The notes beneath the pieces were generated by a model. The model searched no databases and was not told where the DNA came from. It worked only from the letters and a program-made list of their open reading frames with translations. A stretch of 64,000 bases of DNA from Chelonoidis abingdonii (taxonomy: Eukaryota; Chordata; Testudines; Testudinidae): positions 76,990,286 to 77,054,285 of the forward strand of contig NC_133773.1 of NCBI RefSeq assembly GCF_003597395.2, given 5' to 3'. Below, one piece after another: positions 1 to 13,000 of the stretch (position 1 is the stretch's first letter; every line of letters begins with the position of its first letter). The position numbers were made by a program, and so were the translations under genes.

Positions 1-1039
1 GCTGCTGCAGGGCTTCAGGGCAGTTGTAGTTCTAGGTCAGTCAAGCCCCCTTTCTCACCTACTGGCCTCATTTGTTTCAGTCAAAAACACAGAAACAAAA
101 AATTCTGAATCAGAATGTTATGGAATATTTGTTCTGCAAAAAGTATAAATATTTTGATGTTTAGTTTTGATTTGGGATGAAAACAAATGTCAAAATACCA
201 GAATTTCTCATGTGTCAGAAAGTCTCTGAAATTTTTTTAATCAGCTCAAGTCACTGCTATTAAAGTCTGATTAAACCTGAAGTCCTATTCCTAAACTTTT
301 CAGGACTAGAATTGGGACCCAGTGCTTGCTCTCAGTTCAGAATATATCAGGCATTAAACTTATGACACTTTTATTTCTAAGAAGGCTTTTCAGGTCACTT
401 TAATGGTGTTTTTATATGTTTTAGTTTAATCTCTTTCTGAGCCCTAGATGCATGGTAACCTAGGTACCTGGCTTTACAGGTGGACGGATACAAGAATTAG
501 ACCCACTAAAACTTCACTAAAACATTCCCAAAATAGTCTTTCTATAACACATATGGCATATAGTAAATTAATGGTGGTGTGGTGATGAACAAAGGTTTTA
601 TCAACGTTCATTTAGGATTATGCAGATCATTTGTTAGTTTGCCACATATGAGTAATGCAACCACTTCTAACTGATGGCAGTAAAACCTCCATATGACACC
701 ATCATATGTTCTTTATTTATGACATTTCTGCTATTTTTTCAGATGCTTCTTCAGTTTTATACAGATATCCTCTCCACACATGTGGTACGTGTGTGCTATG
801 TATGTGTATAAGTATGTTGTGCTTTGTGGCTATATAACTAACACAGGTCTCATCTTGACACACTTAACTGCACTAATAGTTCTTACTCAAAAGACTATAG
901 TATGTGTCTAACCTGATATACTCTGAAAATATTTGCCTTTGAATTGATTAATAAATTCATACCATATCCTTTGCAGGTTTCATTTTAATATCTCTTGCAC
1001 ATTATTGTAATCTGTTTCTTTTTTAAAAAATTATTTCAG
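1..1039. other. WDR17 intron (partial), no recognised element
   Basis: This is AT-rich intronic sequence upstream of exon W1. I see no coding similarity, RNA gene or clear transposon end. Confidence 0.6.
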
Positions 1040-4000
1040 CCTCCAGGAGGCAGTAAAAATTTATGGGACCTCGTTGCTGTAATAAAAGGACAGGATGATA
1101 GCTTGCTTCCACAAAACTACTGCAAAGGAATTATGCATATGAAACATCTGGTTAGATTTAGAATGGTAAGTGAAGTATGCAGACTATGTGAAACTTGTTC
1201 ATCAGTAGTTATATTTCATAGTTATAAAAATATGAAAATCCACTGCTTTACAAAGCTGAACACTTACAATGAAAAGGAGTCACATTTTAGAAAAAAGGCA
1301 AGACATTTCTTCTTTTTGCAAAAGATCAGGTGTGAGGATAAAGCTCATGGACACAAGTGAAACATGGATTATTGACAGAGGCACTGGATCACATCTCTAG
1401 TATGCAGGGCCAGCTCCAGTTTTTTTGCCACCCCAAGCGGCAAAGAAAAAAAAAGATAAAGCCGTGATTGGTGGCGCTTCAGTGGCAGCTGTACTGCGCT
1501 GCTTCATTCTTCGGCGGCAATTTGGCTGCGGCTCCTTCCCTGAGAGAGGGACTGTGGGACCCGCAGCCGAATTGCCGCCGAAGACCTGCACGTGCACCCC
1601 TTTCCATTGGCCACCCCAAGCACCTGCTTCCTGTGTTGGTGCCTGGAGCTGGCCCTGGTAGTCTGGCTCTTCTTTCCTTGTGGAGTCTCATGGGGCACTG
1701 CCCTCAGCATACCACTTCATGGCCCTGCAGATGTTTTGCATGCAGCACCCCTTTGTGTTCTTTCAATCAGTTACCCAGACTAGATTAATTCTAAACATAT
1801 ACCCCCTTCATGGGGTCTGATTTACTAAGTCTTTCTAGAAAGTGTAACTCACTCTTGATAGTCATCTCACTTCACACCACGCTCAGTCTGTATAAGAGTC
1901 GTGGTCAGCTCCCTGCCCCTGTTCAGGAGACCTCTTAGGCCCCCTTCCTGGAGCTGGGATAGGACCTCACATCATTGTTCTCTCAAAATAGGAGTCCCCA
2001 GCTTTCCTTCTGGGACAGGTCAATGAAACAGTCACCCTGTTTCTCCTTAAGCCAGGAGCCCCACCCCTCCTTCTGGACCTGGGTAGTTCAGATAATTATT
2101 ACTTTTCTCCGTAATATAGGAGTCTCCAGTTCTCCTCTTTGCAGCTGGATTGTAATTTAGCCAGCCATAGGCATTGTCCTTTAGCTGGCCCCTTTTCCCC
2201 AGTTAACTCTCAGGCGCAGAGGGTTCCGCAGCCAGACTTCTTCTGCTAGTGTCTGTTCTGCAATGACAGAGGAGACAGTATTTAAGCTGGTCCATTTCCC
2301 TCACTTCATCCCCAGTTGATTGGGTGAGAGGGAAGCCTTGACCTTCCCTTTCTGCAAGGCTCCTGGCCAGTGCCCATAAAGACACAGTGATTGAATTGCC
2401 CTGAAAACACCAGTTATTCCCAGGACCGCTTCCTCTCTTTCGATATCTCTTAGATCCTTTTATATACATCTGACTTTCAAAATCTTGAAGGGCCATGTTA
2501 CATGATGGGGATGGGCTGACCCCTAGGTACCTTATTCTTTAGGGGCAGACTACCCTGTCACAAGGATGTATTGCAGTGCCTTTGGTCCTTATCTTTAAGA
2601 CCTTTCACAGGGTTGTGGTTAGGTTAGGTTCTTCTATCTTATCACATTATCTCCCACTCTTGGCTCTATCAATGATGCATGGCCCATTTGTCCACTTCTC
2701 CCACAATCAACCACACACTTCCTTTCATGCTATACTTACACATGGAACAACCTCCTCCTTTCCCACCCACCCCAAAGGCAGGCTGTAAATCTACTACTCT
2801 GATTTCCTTCCTGCTTAGGATCCAGTTCTACCATGATGCCTAAGGGAAACTGCCAGCAGGGGTGTCCAGTTGTTTGTTAAATACACTTAGTGTGTCTTGA
2901 TTATATGTGTAATTTCTTTAGGGCAGGAACCATCTTTTATTCTGTTTGTGCAGCACCTAGCACAATGGGACCCTTGCCATGACTGAGGCATCTAGTTGTT
3001 ACTGCTACTGTAATACAAATACTAATTTCTCCCATCCTCATTTTGCCTTTTGTAAAAAGTTATTATTTTTGCCTTGTCCTGGACTCCGCCTGTCTCTCTT
3101 CTCACACATTAATAGGAAAACCAAGAGTAAATGAAAGCAAAGGTTTGAACACACAGCTACTCTGTTGATTTAGTTGCTATGCAAGGGAGAACTCATGATA
3201 AACATTTTACTTGCAGTTCTCTGTACTGTTCTGCCCTGTATTAGAGGCACCCCTTATGCTGAGTGGTAAAATGCTAGATTATGATTTGTTAAAAACAGAG
3301 TGAGCGTTTCAAAACAATGGAAAAATGAAAACATTCTAGCAGCCTGTGCTGTGGAGTCAGACTACTAACTCGTTATTATGCACTTCGATGTTCAGTATGT
3401 CAAATCACTTGATTATGTAAGCATGATGTTTATAATTCAGCACACATCTTACTCTGATAATATGTTACTGAAAAAGCAAAAGCAAACAGAAAATCTCTTT
3501 GTCTTCATAATATCCCTCAGGATCAAACTTCCATAATTACATTTGAATTAGGCACATTCAAATCACAGCTGTAGAAAAAAAGACAAAAAATTGAGAGTAG
3601 GGCTTGAAACCTCCACTGACATGGCATGTAGTAAGTTTATGACCAAATGCCAACAAATTCTGAAAAACTCTCAACTTTTCCCTACAAACTTAAAAAAAAC
3701 AGCCCTTATAGTTGTGTAGATACACTCAGTTCACATTTTCAACGTTAACTCATCCCCAGTATTGCTCTCCTAAGTCTGCAGACAGACTATGCTGTCTGTT
3801 TCTAGGTGTCCTTAAACTACTGCAGACTAAAAACTGGGTAGAGTGTTGTTACTTTTTTCACTGCTGCTATTTGAGACTATTGTAGGGAGCAATGAAACTG
3901 GCAAGAGTTAGGTCAGTTTTATTCTGTTGCTTCTTGGGAAAACTGTAAGCACCAATAAATGCAGGCAATGGAACTGTTCTCTGGAAGGGTTTCTTTCAGG

Positions 4001-7000
4001 TCATTAATCAGTGTTAGATAACATAGGGTCAAGAACTTAATTCCTGCATTATCCACTTCTGTAAAGATTTGATTCAATCTCCATCTTCAGTAGTTGGTGC
4101 TGTGAAGTCATGAATGCAAAAATTGTTGCACGTGCAGCTATGACTGGGTGATAGTTGAGATAAAATGAGAGCCATTGACATGGGAGGAGGGTTAGAAAAG
4201 TTCACTTTTGCCTTATTTCTCTTAATTAGTGAAGACAAAATGTGATTTTTGTATTTTAACTCTGTATAAATTTCTCTTGTATACAGTTAGCACATGGGAA
4301 AATTCCTCTTCTCCTTTTAATAGTCATAGCTGAAATCTTTACCTCCATTATGGTTAAAAATATAAATAGTCATGGAGGGAATGGGACATGATAGGTTATG
4401 AAGGTTCAAGGGCTGAAACCAAACCCACCTACCATAATCCTACCCTCACTTAGATTCAACTCCATACTCTCATCAGAACTAAGGGCCTTAGTTACCATCA
4501 CTCCACCCCTCTGTGTATATTTTCACAAAATGTGTGTTTAATGAGTTTTCAAAAAATACAAGGTAATGATTTTTATGGGGTGGCATATGGATATGTATAA
4601 GATATAAATAAGTGTCTAGGAATGGAATGGAATGAAATGAAAATATATATAATCCAAAAAAATATGAATCAGGATAATGGAATGAAAAAAATATATGAAT
4701 ACAACTAATTAGCCCTGATGCAATGGGTGTAGCAATGTAATAGTTCAATGTAATCTCTTCAGTGTTTAAGGTCTTTACTGAAAAAGCTGTTATTTATCTT
4801 CTCAAATGGCACTTTTAATATTACCATTAAAATATTTGATTTTAATACTTGTCTTAGCAATAATTGTATTAATCAGAAAAAAATAAGTATAGTGCTTTTT
4901 TTTTCTTTACCAGTCCAAAGCCCAAGAACTAACAACAGTAAAAATGTCCAAATTTGGAGGAGGTATTGGTGCACCTAGCAAGGAGGAAAGGCTAAAGGAA
5001 GCAGCGGAAATACATTTAAGATTAGGACAAATTCAGAGATACTGTGAACTTATGGTGGAGCTTGGAGAGGTAAAGTACTAAACCAACTAATGAAGAACTA
5101 AGTACAGTAGAAAAGTCTAATAAATACTACCTCTGCATGAGAGAAAACAAGAGTTATTAATCTAGCAAAGAGTGATCTTCCTGCAATTTTGATGTTTTTA
5201 ACCTCTACAGTGAAACGTAGCTTAAGGAAGCACCCAAAGGGTTAACAAAATGAGTTGCTCAGAATAGATTACTTTTAAATGAACTACAAACAAAAATGTA
5301 TTGACAACTAAAATGGCATGTTTTATTTTTATATCTCTTAAGGGAGGGAAATGTTTTTGTGTCATAGCATCAGTGTTGATTAAAACCAAAACCCTGGTTA
5401 TTTGTTCTCTGTTAAAATGCAGTTGCTCTGTGTAAGGTTGGCAATTCATGATAGCATTTCAGGTATGCTTTACCTATTGTGTCATTGTTGCACTTAATGA
5501 AACACTCACCAAGTTTCAGTAACTAGTAAGAAATGCATCTGCTTAAAACAAAGCTAAGTGTATGTGTAGTCCAATGCTGATCTTGCCAAGAAAGTTTTGC
5601 AAACAATAAAGAGAAAATTGGATAAATAAATAAAATAACAGAACATTTACTGTGGAGAAATAAATAAATTGTAAAAACAGTAGTATGTTTGCATTTCAGC
5701 ATTATAGTGATGGGTGCAATAATAGATTTTTTAAAATAACTCCTAAAACAATGTTATTGAGGAGCAATGTACACAACATCCCACGAATTGTAACTCTGTT
5801 TATGGTCCATAAGAGTGACACGAAATTTTAAGTGTGTTTATGTTCTGAAAAAGTGACTCTGTAAATCTGGCCTGAAGAGATGGCATACATGAAACTGAAC
5901 ATGACATTTTTAACAAGGGTATTTAGGTTCTAACAAAGCACACAGGTACCTAACTGGATTTACAAAAGCCCTAACTCACTTCGGTGGGATTTGCAGAAGT
6001 GCCTATCTGTTTATTTAGGAACGTACCTCAATACCTTTTTAAATCTGGGCATTAGTTACTCCAGAACGAATGTATCCAATTTACAAATAAAAAGTAACAG
6101 ATTTTTTTGTTCTTTTTTACATCACAACAGTTTTATTTTTAATGGAAAAGACATGTAATTGAAACTATTTCTAAACATAAAATTTTCATGTACATGTTGT
6201 GTTTCAGTGGGACAAAGCACTCTCAGTTGCACCAGGTGTTTCTATGAAATACTGGAAGAAGCTAATGCAAAGGTACGGCTAAAAACACATTGCTCAATTG
6301 TAACTTATAATATGCATAAAATAAAGGACCAGGACAAATATAAATCATCAGTACTAGTAAAGTAAACTGCGTCTGCAATCTTTTTCAACATTCCAGTGAT
6401 GTTGCTTTTATTGTTCATCAAAACTTGTGATGGAATGAGCCATCATTTCAATAGGGATTCCATATATATATGTAAAACGTGGAACATTTTAAAACGGGTC
6501 GGCAACCTCTGGCACGCCTCTCGCCAGGGTAAGCACCCTGGCGGGCCAGGCCAGTTTGTTTACCTGCCGCATTGGCAGGTTCGGCGGACTGCTGCTCCCG
6601 CTGGCCGCGGTTCACCGTCCCAGGCCAATGAGGGTGGTGGGAAGTCGTGCTGGCCCTGTTTAAAACTATATTATTCAGTAAGTTTAAGGGTTGGGGGAGA
6701 ATCCGTGATGAGGCTTGAAATCTTTTAATGTCGTGTGTTCATGGGAGAATCTTGTATAGCTTGTAGGGATATATCTACACAGCCTGGGGCGGTGAGAGGC
6801 TGAGCCTGGGTTAACAGACTTGGATTCATGCTACCAGGGGCGGGTCCAGGCACCAGTGCGCCAAGCATGTGCCCGGACAGCAAGCCGCGGGAGGGCGGCC
6901 TGCCGGTAGCTGTGAAGGCGACAGTCAGGCTGCCTTCGGCAGCTTGCCTGCGGGAGGTCCACCAGTCTCGCGGCTTCGATGGTAATTCGGTGCCGGAGAC

Positions 7001-10000
7001 CGGCGGACCTCCTGCAGGCATGCCACTGAATCTGCATTACCAGCGGACCTCCCACAGACACGCCATCGAAAGCCGCCTGCCTGCCGTGCTTGGGCTGGCA
7101 AAATACATAGAACCGCCCCTGCATGCTACCATGTTAAAAATAGCTGTGTAGATATAGCAGTTTGGGTTGGAGCTCCGCTTCTGAAGCCTAGAGTGGGGGA
7201 GGGGAGGTGCTTCACAGCCTGAGCTCCAGCTCTAGCCACAACTTCAAAGTTCTGTCTACACAGCTATTTTTAGGAATGATCCCAAGCTGTCAACCAGACA
7301 CCCAATGTCTCTTGAAGTCTGGCAAGGCAGACGGTTTTAATGATCTTTCTACTGCTAGATGTACCACTGGGGTGCTATAAATATATCTAACACCAAATAA
7401 AACTAAACAGCCAGGTCGTTTTTAATTTCATTTAGGAGAGCTGACCAGTTAATACAGGAGGAAAATGATGATGTTATCCCATACTGCATAGCTACTGGTG
7501 ATGTGGAGAAACTAGTCACTTTTTTTACTTCAAGAGGCCAACTTAAAGAGGCTCTGCTTGTTGCACAGGTATTGTTGCTGACATGGATATTGGTCCATAT
7601 TTATCATAAGCTAATGCAACATTTCTCAAACTGGGTGTTCCAACCCAAAAAGGGGTCACAAGCTATTTTAGGGGTCACGAGATAAAACAAATATTATTGG
7701 GAGGAGAGCAAGCTGGAAGAGGAGAGAGGTACAGCAGTCACCACTCTCCAACCACCCAGCTCTGAAGACAATGCCACGACCAGCAGCAGTGCAGAGGTAA
7801 GGATTGCAATATCACGAGTATACCCTTATGACTATGTACAGTAATTTGCTATCACTTTGGCGGGGGTGGGTTGTCATCCCAGCCTGAAGTATTTTCAAAG
7901 GCGGGTCTAGCAAAAAAAGTTTGAGAATCCCTGAGCTATTGAGTAAATACTTATGGAGAGGGGGGTAAATTTAGTTAGTCATTGATGACCTTTCAGCATT
8001 AAATCAGAGATTGAGTGTATATTTAATAGGTTAGGCACATGCACTTCTGTTAAATGGCCAAAAATCCCAATCCCACGTGTCATTCAAGTATTCAGCTGGC
8101 CAACTCTGACTTGGAAACAATGAAAGGGGTCTCATATTTGGAGATTTTATACATGGAAGTCATTGACAAAACTGCCATTGATTTTAATAGGTATAGGATT
8201 GGCCCCCATTACGATAATTCTGCACTGTTCTAATTGCTGTCCTATCTTTCAGAGGATCTTCACAACAAATCATGTGATTAATGTAAATACAAAAAAAAAA
8301 GGCAGGATAGCAAATGTGATCAATGAAACTATGCAGCAAAGTGCTAAAAATGTGCTCCTGAAGTTCAGAATATTGCAGAAAATATACAGTTTTAAATATC
8401 TGACTTTGTTAATGTGTTCACTGTGACTAATAGGCCAACTTTGAAAATATTTGTTGCTCATTTTTGCCTTCTTTGTGCCACCCCAAATTTGTATTTGAGC
8501 TCATGGTGCAGAAGGGATGTAGGATTGTGTCTGTAAAATCGTGTTTAGAGGACAGAATGTTTTGCCTATTTTTTCCGCTGAATGTCAACTCTCTCTTGCT
8601 TTATTCATTGCAAGTGGTATCCATTGATTTTAAAGAGCTTACATGCATAAATAAGTAAGTAAGATTGCCCTAAGGCTTTATCTTGGGCCTGACTACCCTA
8701 GAATGCTTTTGTGGTCTTAGCTTAAATCATTGTGAATTTTTGATGCATGTTTTGTTTTGTTTTTTAAAGTCCCATGTTCACATTGCTTTTGTTCAATAGT
8801 TATTATATTCTGCTGAGGAGAAAGCTTAGATGTATACTTATGCACAGCCTAATTATTTTCCTTGAACCTTAAAGCATTACAGCTAGGATTGATCTTTTTA
8901 GTTGTTTAGCTCTGGGAAACATCACCATGAAGCTTTTGCTGTAGTTCATAGCATTGGTGGCCTTTCTTGTCTCGAGGGCTTAATCAAATAACAATTGTAA
9001 GCAAAAAAATCACTAATGGCTATATTGAGCATTTTGACTCAGCCCTAACTGTGTAGTGGCAGATAGCTGCATTGCCCCAGGTGGAGTCCAGAATAGAATT
9101 GTCACTGAGTCCTGGGCTGCTCCTGTCTTACTCCAGGTGGGAAGTAATTTTCTGCAGCTCTGAATTTTCACAGGCATCTATCTCTGCTGGCAGGCGTATT
9201 GAAGAGCAGAGCCCTGGCTCTGCTTATTCTTCATTCTTTTCCTGTCCATTTGCTTCTAGGAAAGGGAGCATCCGTCATATTTACTTGGGCCTGAAATATG
9301 GGAGGACCTCCTGCAACTGCAGAAGGGATGTGGGGTGGTGGGTGGGGTGTCTTTTTTTCTCTTACTTTCCTGCATGGCTAAGAAGGTCCTGGGAACAGAG
9401 TTGCTCTAAACTAGTTTATTAGTTAGAATAACTAATTACTTTACTTTACATCATCATCCTTTACTGCCCTCAGGTTTCAAAAGGGATTCTATGTCAAATT
9501 GTCTGGTTGAAAAAGTATTTTATGCCTGATGGATTAATTTGTTGGTTTCTAGGCAGCTTGTGAGGGAAATATGCAAATCTTACAGCTTTCAGCCTCAAAT
9601 GGATCTTCAAATCCTGATGGAAATTTAGAAGATTACAATGAGTGAGTCTACAGAGAAGTCACTTCTTAAGTTTTTCCATAAATTTTTTAGTTCAGAGTAT
9701 AAAGCACTCAAGGACGATAACTACACTGGAAGTCTTGGTATTTGGATATGACACCAGTAGTGTAGAGTCTAGGAAACAGACATTTGTCGTCCCCCAATTC
9801 TTAATTATTAGCAGACTCTGCATTAACTAACTGCTATTGCATTAACAGATCCCATCAGTGAATGTCCACTCCTTGCTTCAAATGGATTTTTCCAGATAAA
9901 TTAGGCTTGAAATGCTTGTTATGACTACGTTTTAGAGTTATTTAATACCAACAGAACTTTCTTACTTTTCATGACATTTAAAACTTTACTAAAATATGTT

Positions 10001-13000
10001 TTAATAAGTATCATCAGGCTAATTATTTCTATATTTCACATCCCTCCTCCCCCCTCCCACATTCCCGAAGGCAACACTGCATTTCACCAAAGAGGAATAT
10101 GCCATATAGTGGACACTAATGGCCAAATTTTCAAATGATGACAGCTGACATGCTGTCACAGGATCCACTCACTGCAGCTGGTGCCTGCTCCTAGCCACTC
10201 TGGAGAATCAGCTCTTCCAGGTTCAAGGCCCCCTTCTGCTGCTTGCTGCATGCCCTACTGTGTGGGTGTGCTTGACCAAACTCCCCACTCCCAAGGAGTT
10301 AACTGTGCACTACCCAAACAACCTCCATTCACCCAGGAAGTGACTACAGACCACTTCCCTGCAACTCCTCTCTGTTATCAGCTCCCTGGCTTTATAGAAG
10401 CCCTACCTGTTCCTGTACAGGTGAGCTTCCCCCTAATTAGGGTTTTCCTTTTAGCCTTAATTCTCCCAGTCTGCCACCTAATAGATTTATTGGTCTATCT
10501 GGCCTCCATTAACCCCTACAGGGAGAGTGTGGGGTGGACTCCCCATCAAACATGTCCGCAATGAATGTACCCATGTTTGCACCTATATTGAAAAACATTA
10601 ATCGTGTAGTGCGTGCACAGCTGGGGATGTGCAAGTGCAAGCACAAGTATCTGTTTGCTTGTGCACTTATATGATTTTTGTAAGCAGGTTTTTGAGCAAG
10701 CAGATGGATGTTCAGGTAAATTTGGCATGTACACAGTCAGTGACCTTTAAAAAGTGTAGTGCTGTTGCTCCAATTCTGAGGACAAATGTACAGCTATGTA
10801 TTGATGTGCACATAGTAAAATCAGCATACTTTAAATGCGCAGGTGCTTATTAGTAGTAATTCTCGGCCTTTTGGCTAAGGGGCGCTGGGCACCTGGGACC
10901 CCTGGAACGAACGTGTGCTCAGGGCCTGTGGGGGTGGGCCGTCGCTATGCGCGACTCATGAGACGCTTGATGGTCTCGGACACTATCTGGTGGTCTAGAG
11001 ACATTTACATTGAACACATCACCGGCCACCGCCAATACCAGGAGTGAGCCGATGTGGCTCCANNNNNNNNNNNNNNNNNNNNNNNNNNNNNNNNNNNNNN
11101 NNNNNNNNNNNNNNNNNNNNNNNNNNNNNNNNNNNNNNNNNNNNNNNNNNNNNNNNNNNNNNNNNNNNNNNNNNNNNNNNNNNNNNNNNNNNNNNNNNNN
11201 NNNNNNNNNNNNNNNNNNNNNNNNNNNNNNNNNNNNNNNNNNNNNNNNNNNNNNNNNNNNNNNNNNNNNNNNNNNNNNNNNNNNNNNNNNNNNNNNNNNN
11301 NNNNNNNNNNNNNNNNNNNNNNNNNNNNNNNNNNNNNNNNNNNNNNNNNNNNNNNNNNNNNNNNNNNNNNNNNNNNNNNNNNNNNNNNNNNNNNNNNNNN
11401 NNNNNNNNNNNNNNNNNNNNNNNNNNNNNNNNNNNNNNNNNNNNNNNNNNNNNNNNNNNNNNNNNNNNNNNNNNNNNNNNNNNNNNNNNNNNNNNNNNNN
11501 NNNNNNNNNNNNNNNNNNNNNNNNNNNNNNNNNNNNNNNNNNNNNNNNNNNNNNNNNNNNNNNNNNNNNNNNNNNNNNNNNNNNNNNNNNNNNNNNNNNN
11601 GGATGTTTTCTACATTTTCAAATATATTGATTTCAGTTACAATACAGTACAAAGTTCACAGTGCTCACTTTATATTTATTTTTGGTTACAAGTATTTGCA
11701 CTGTAAAATGATAAACAAAAGAAATAGTATTTTTCAATTCACTTCATACAAGTACTGTAGTGCAATCTCTTAATGGTGAAGGTGCAACTTAAATGTAGAT
11801 ATTTTTGTTACATAACTGCACTCAAAACCAAAACAATGTAAAACTTTAGAGCCTACAAGTCCACTCAGTCCTACTTCTACTTTCAATTGATATTCTATTG
11901 TTTAATAGTGTGTTTAAAGCTTCGATTAATCGTGATTAATTTTTTTGAGTTAATCGCATAAGTTAACTGCGATTAATTGACAGCCCTAGTGTTTGTATAA
12001 CTTGAGGAGCACTAGTCATGGACCAGAACCATGCTAGGTTCCCTACAAGCACAGAACAAAAACATGGTCTCCACCCCAAGGGGTTTACAATAACATGGAA
12101 ATATACATTTGTGTTCTAGTCCTCCACTTTGATGCAGTCAAAATCCAGGATCCAAAAAATAGGTTGGTCTGATAATGTTGCTGAAGTCTAGTGCTGTTGA
12201 TGAGATGAATAATCATAACAGAGTGAGTCAGTAACTTCTCTGGTTGAGTTGTGAGTGTGCTCAACAGCATTCGGTTCCCTTACTTATAAAGATTGCAGGT
12301 GCTTTCATTATTAACTTTAGAAGCGTTCTTGCAGATTTCCTGTTTTGTTGTTACAGACTCCTCCACAGAGTCAGTAAAGAACTGGCAGAGTGGTATTTCC
12401 AGGATGGCCATGCGGTGCTTGCAGCGTGTTGCCATCTAGCTGTTGAGAATATTGAGGTAATATTTTTTCTTTATTCTGTACAGAGGAGAAGACCAAGATT
12501 AGGTTATTGTTCATATTGCAAGCCATAGCATATTTACTAAAACAGACTACATTTATGTAATTTTAAAAATATATTATTTGCATTTAGTATGACTTTTTAT
12601 TCATTTTCATTGATAGAGTGAAGTCCTGGCCCCATGAAGGTCAATAACAAAACTCCCATTGACTTCATTGTGGCCAGAATATCACTTTTAGGCAAAGAAA
12701 AATTATTTTATGTAATATTATATGGATAAATATAAGTTCGAAATATTAGTGTTTACTATTTGCTGTGTTGCCCCAGTAAGACCAGGGATCTTATTGTGCT
12801 ACATGGTGTGAAAACTTACAGGAAAATACAAGACTTGCACTCTAAATAGGCAAAACAGGCAAATAGTAATAGACAACATATACACAAAATGTTAAAAATA
12901 CATTTATTTTTGGTTAATTTGTTTTTTAATTTACCTTACTTTGAACCATCACCATCATCTCTCTCTTGCTCTGTCCTGGTGCTCCACCATTGCTGTACCA

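Noticed and set aside
1397..1710. Six overlapping small frames near 1.4-1.8 kb
   Set aside because: They cross a hAT element on both strands and have no coding similarity.
10860..10879. Functional U2 snRNA gene
   Set aside because: Only 20 bases match; the rest of U2, including the branch-point pairing and Sm regions, is absent.
11005..11773. Long open frames of more than 200 codons around 11.0-11.8 kb
   Set aside because: They run through the N gap and exist only because N codons are not stops.
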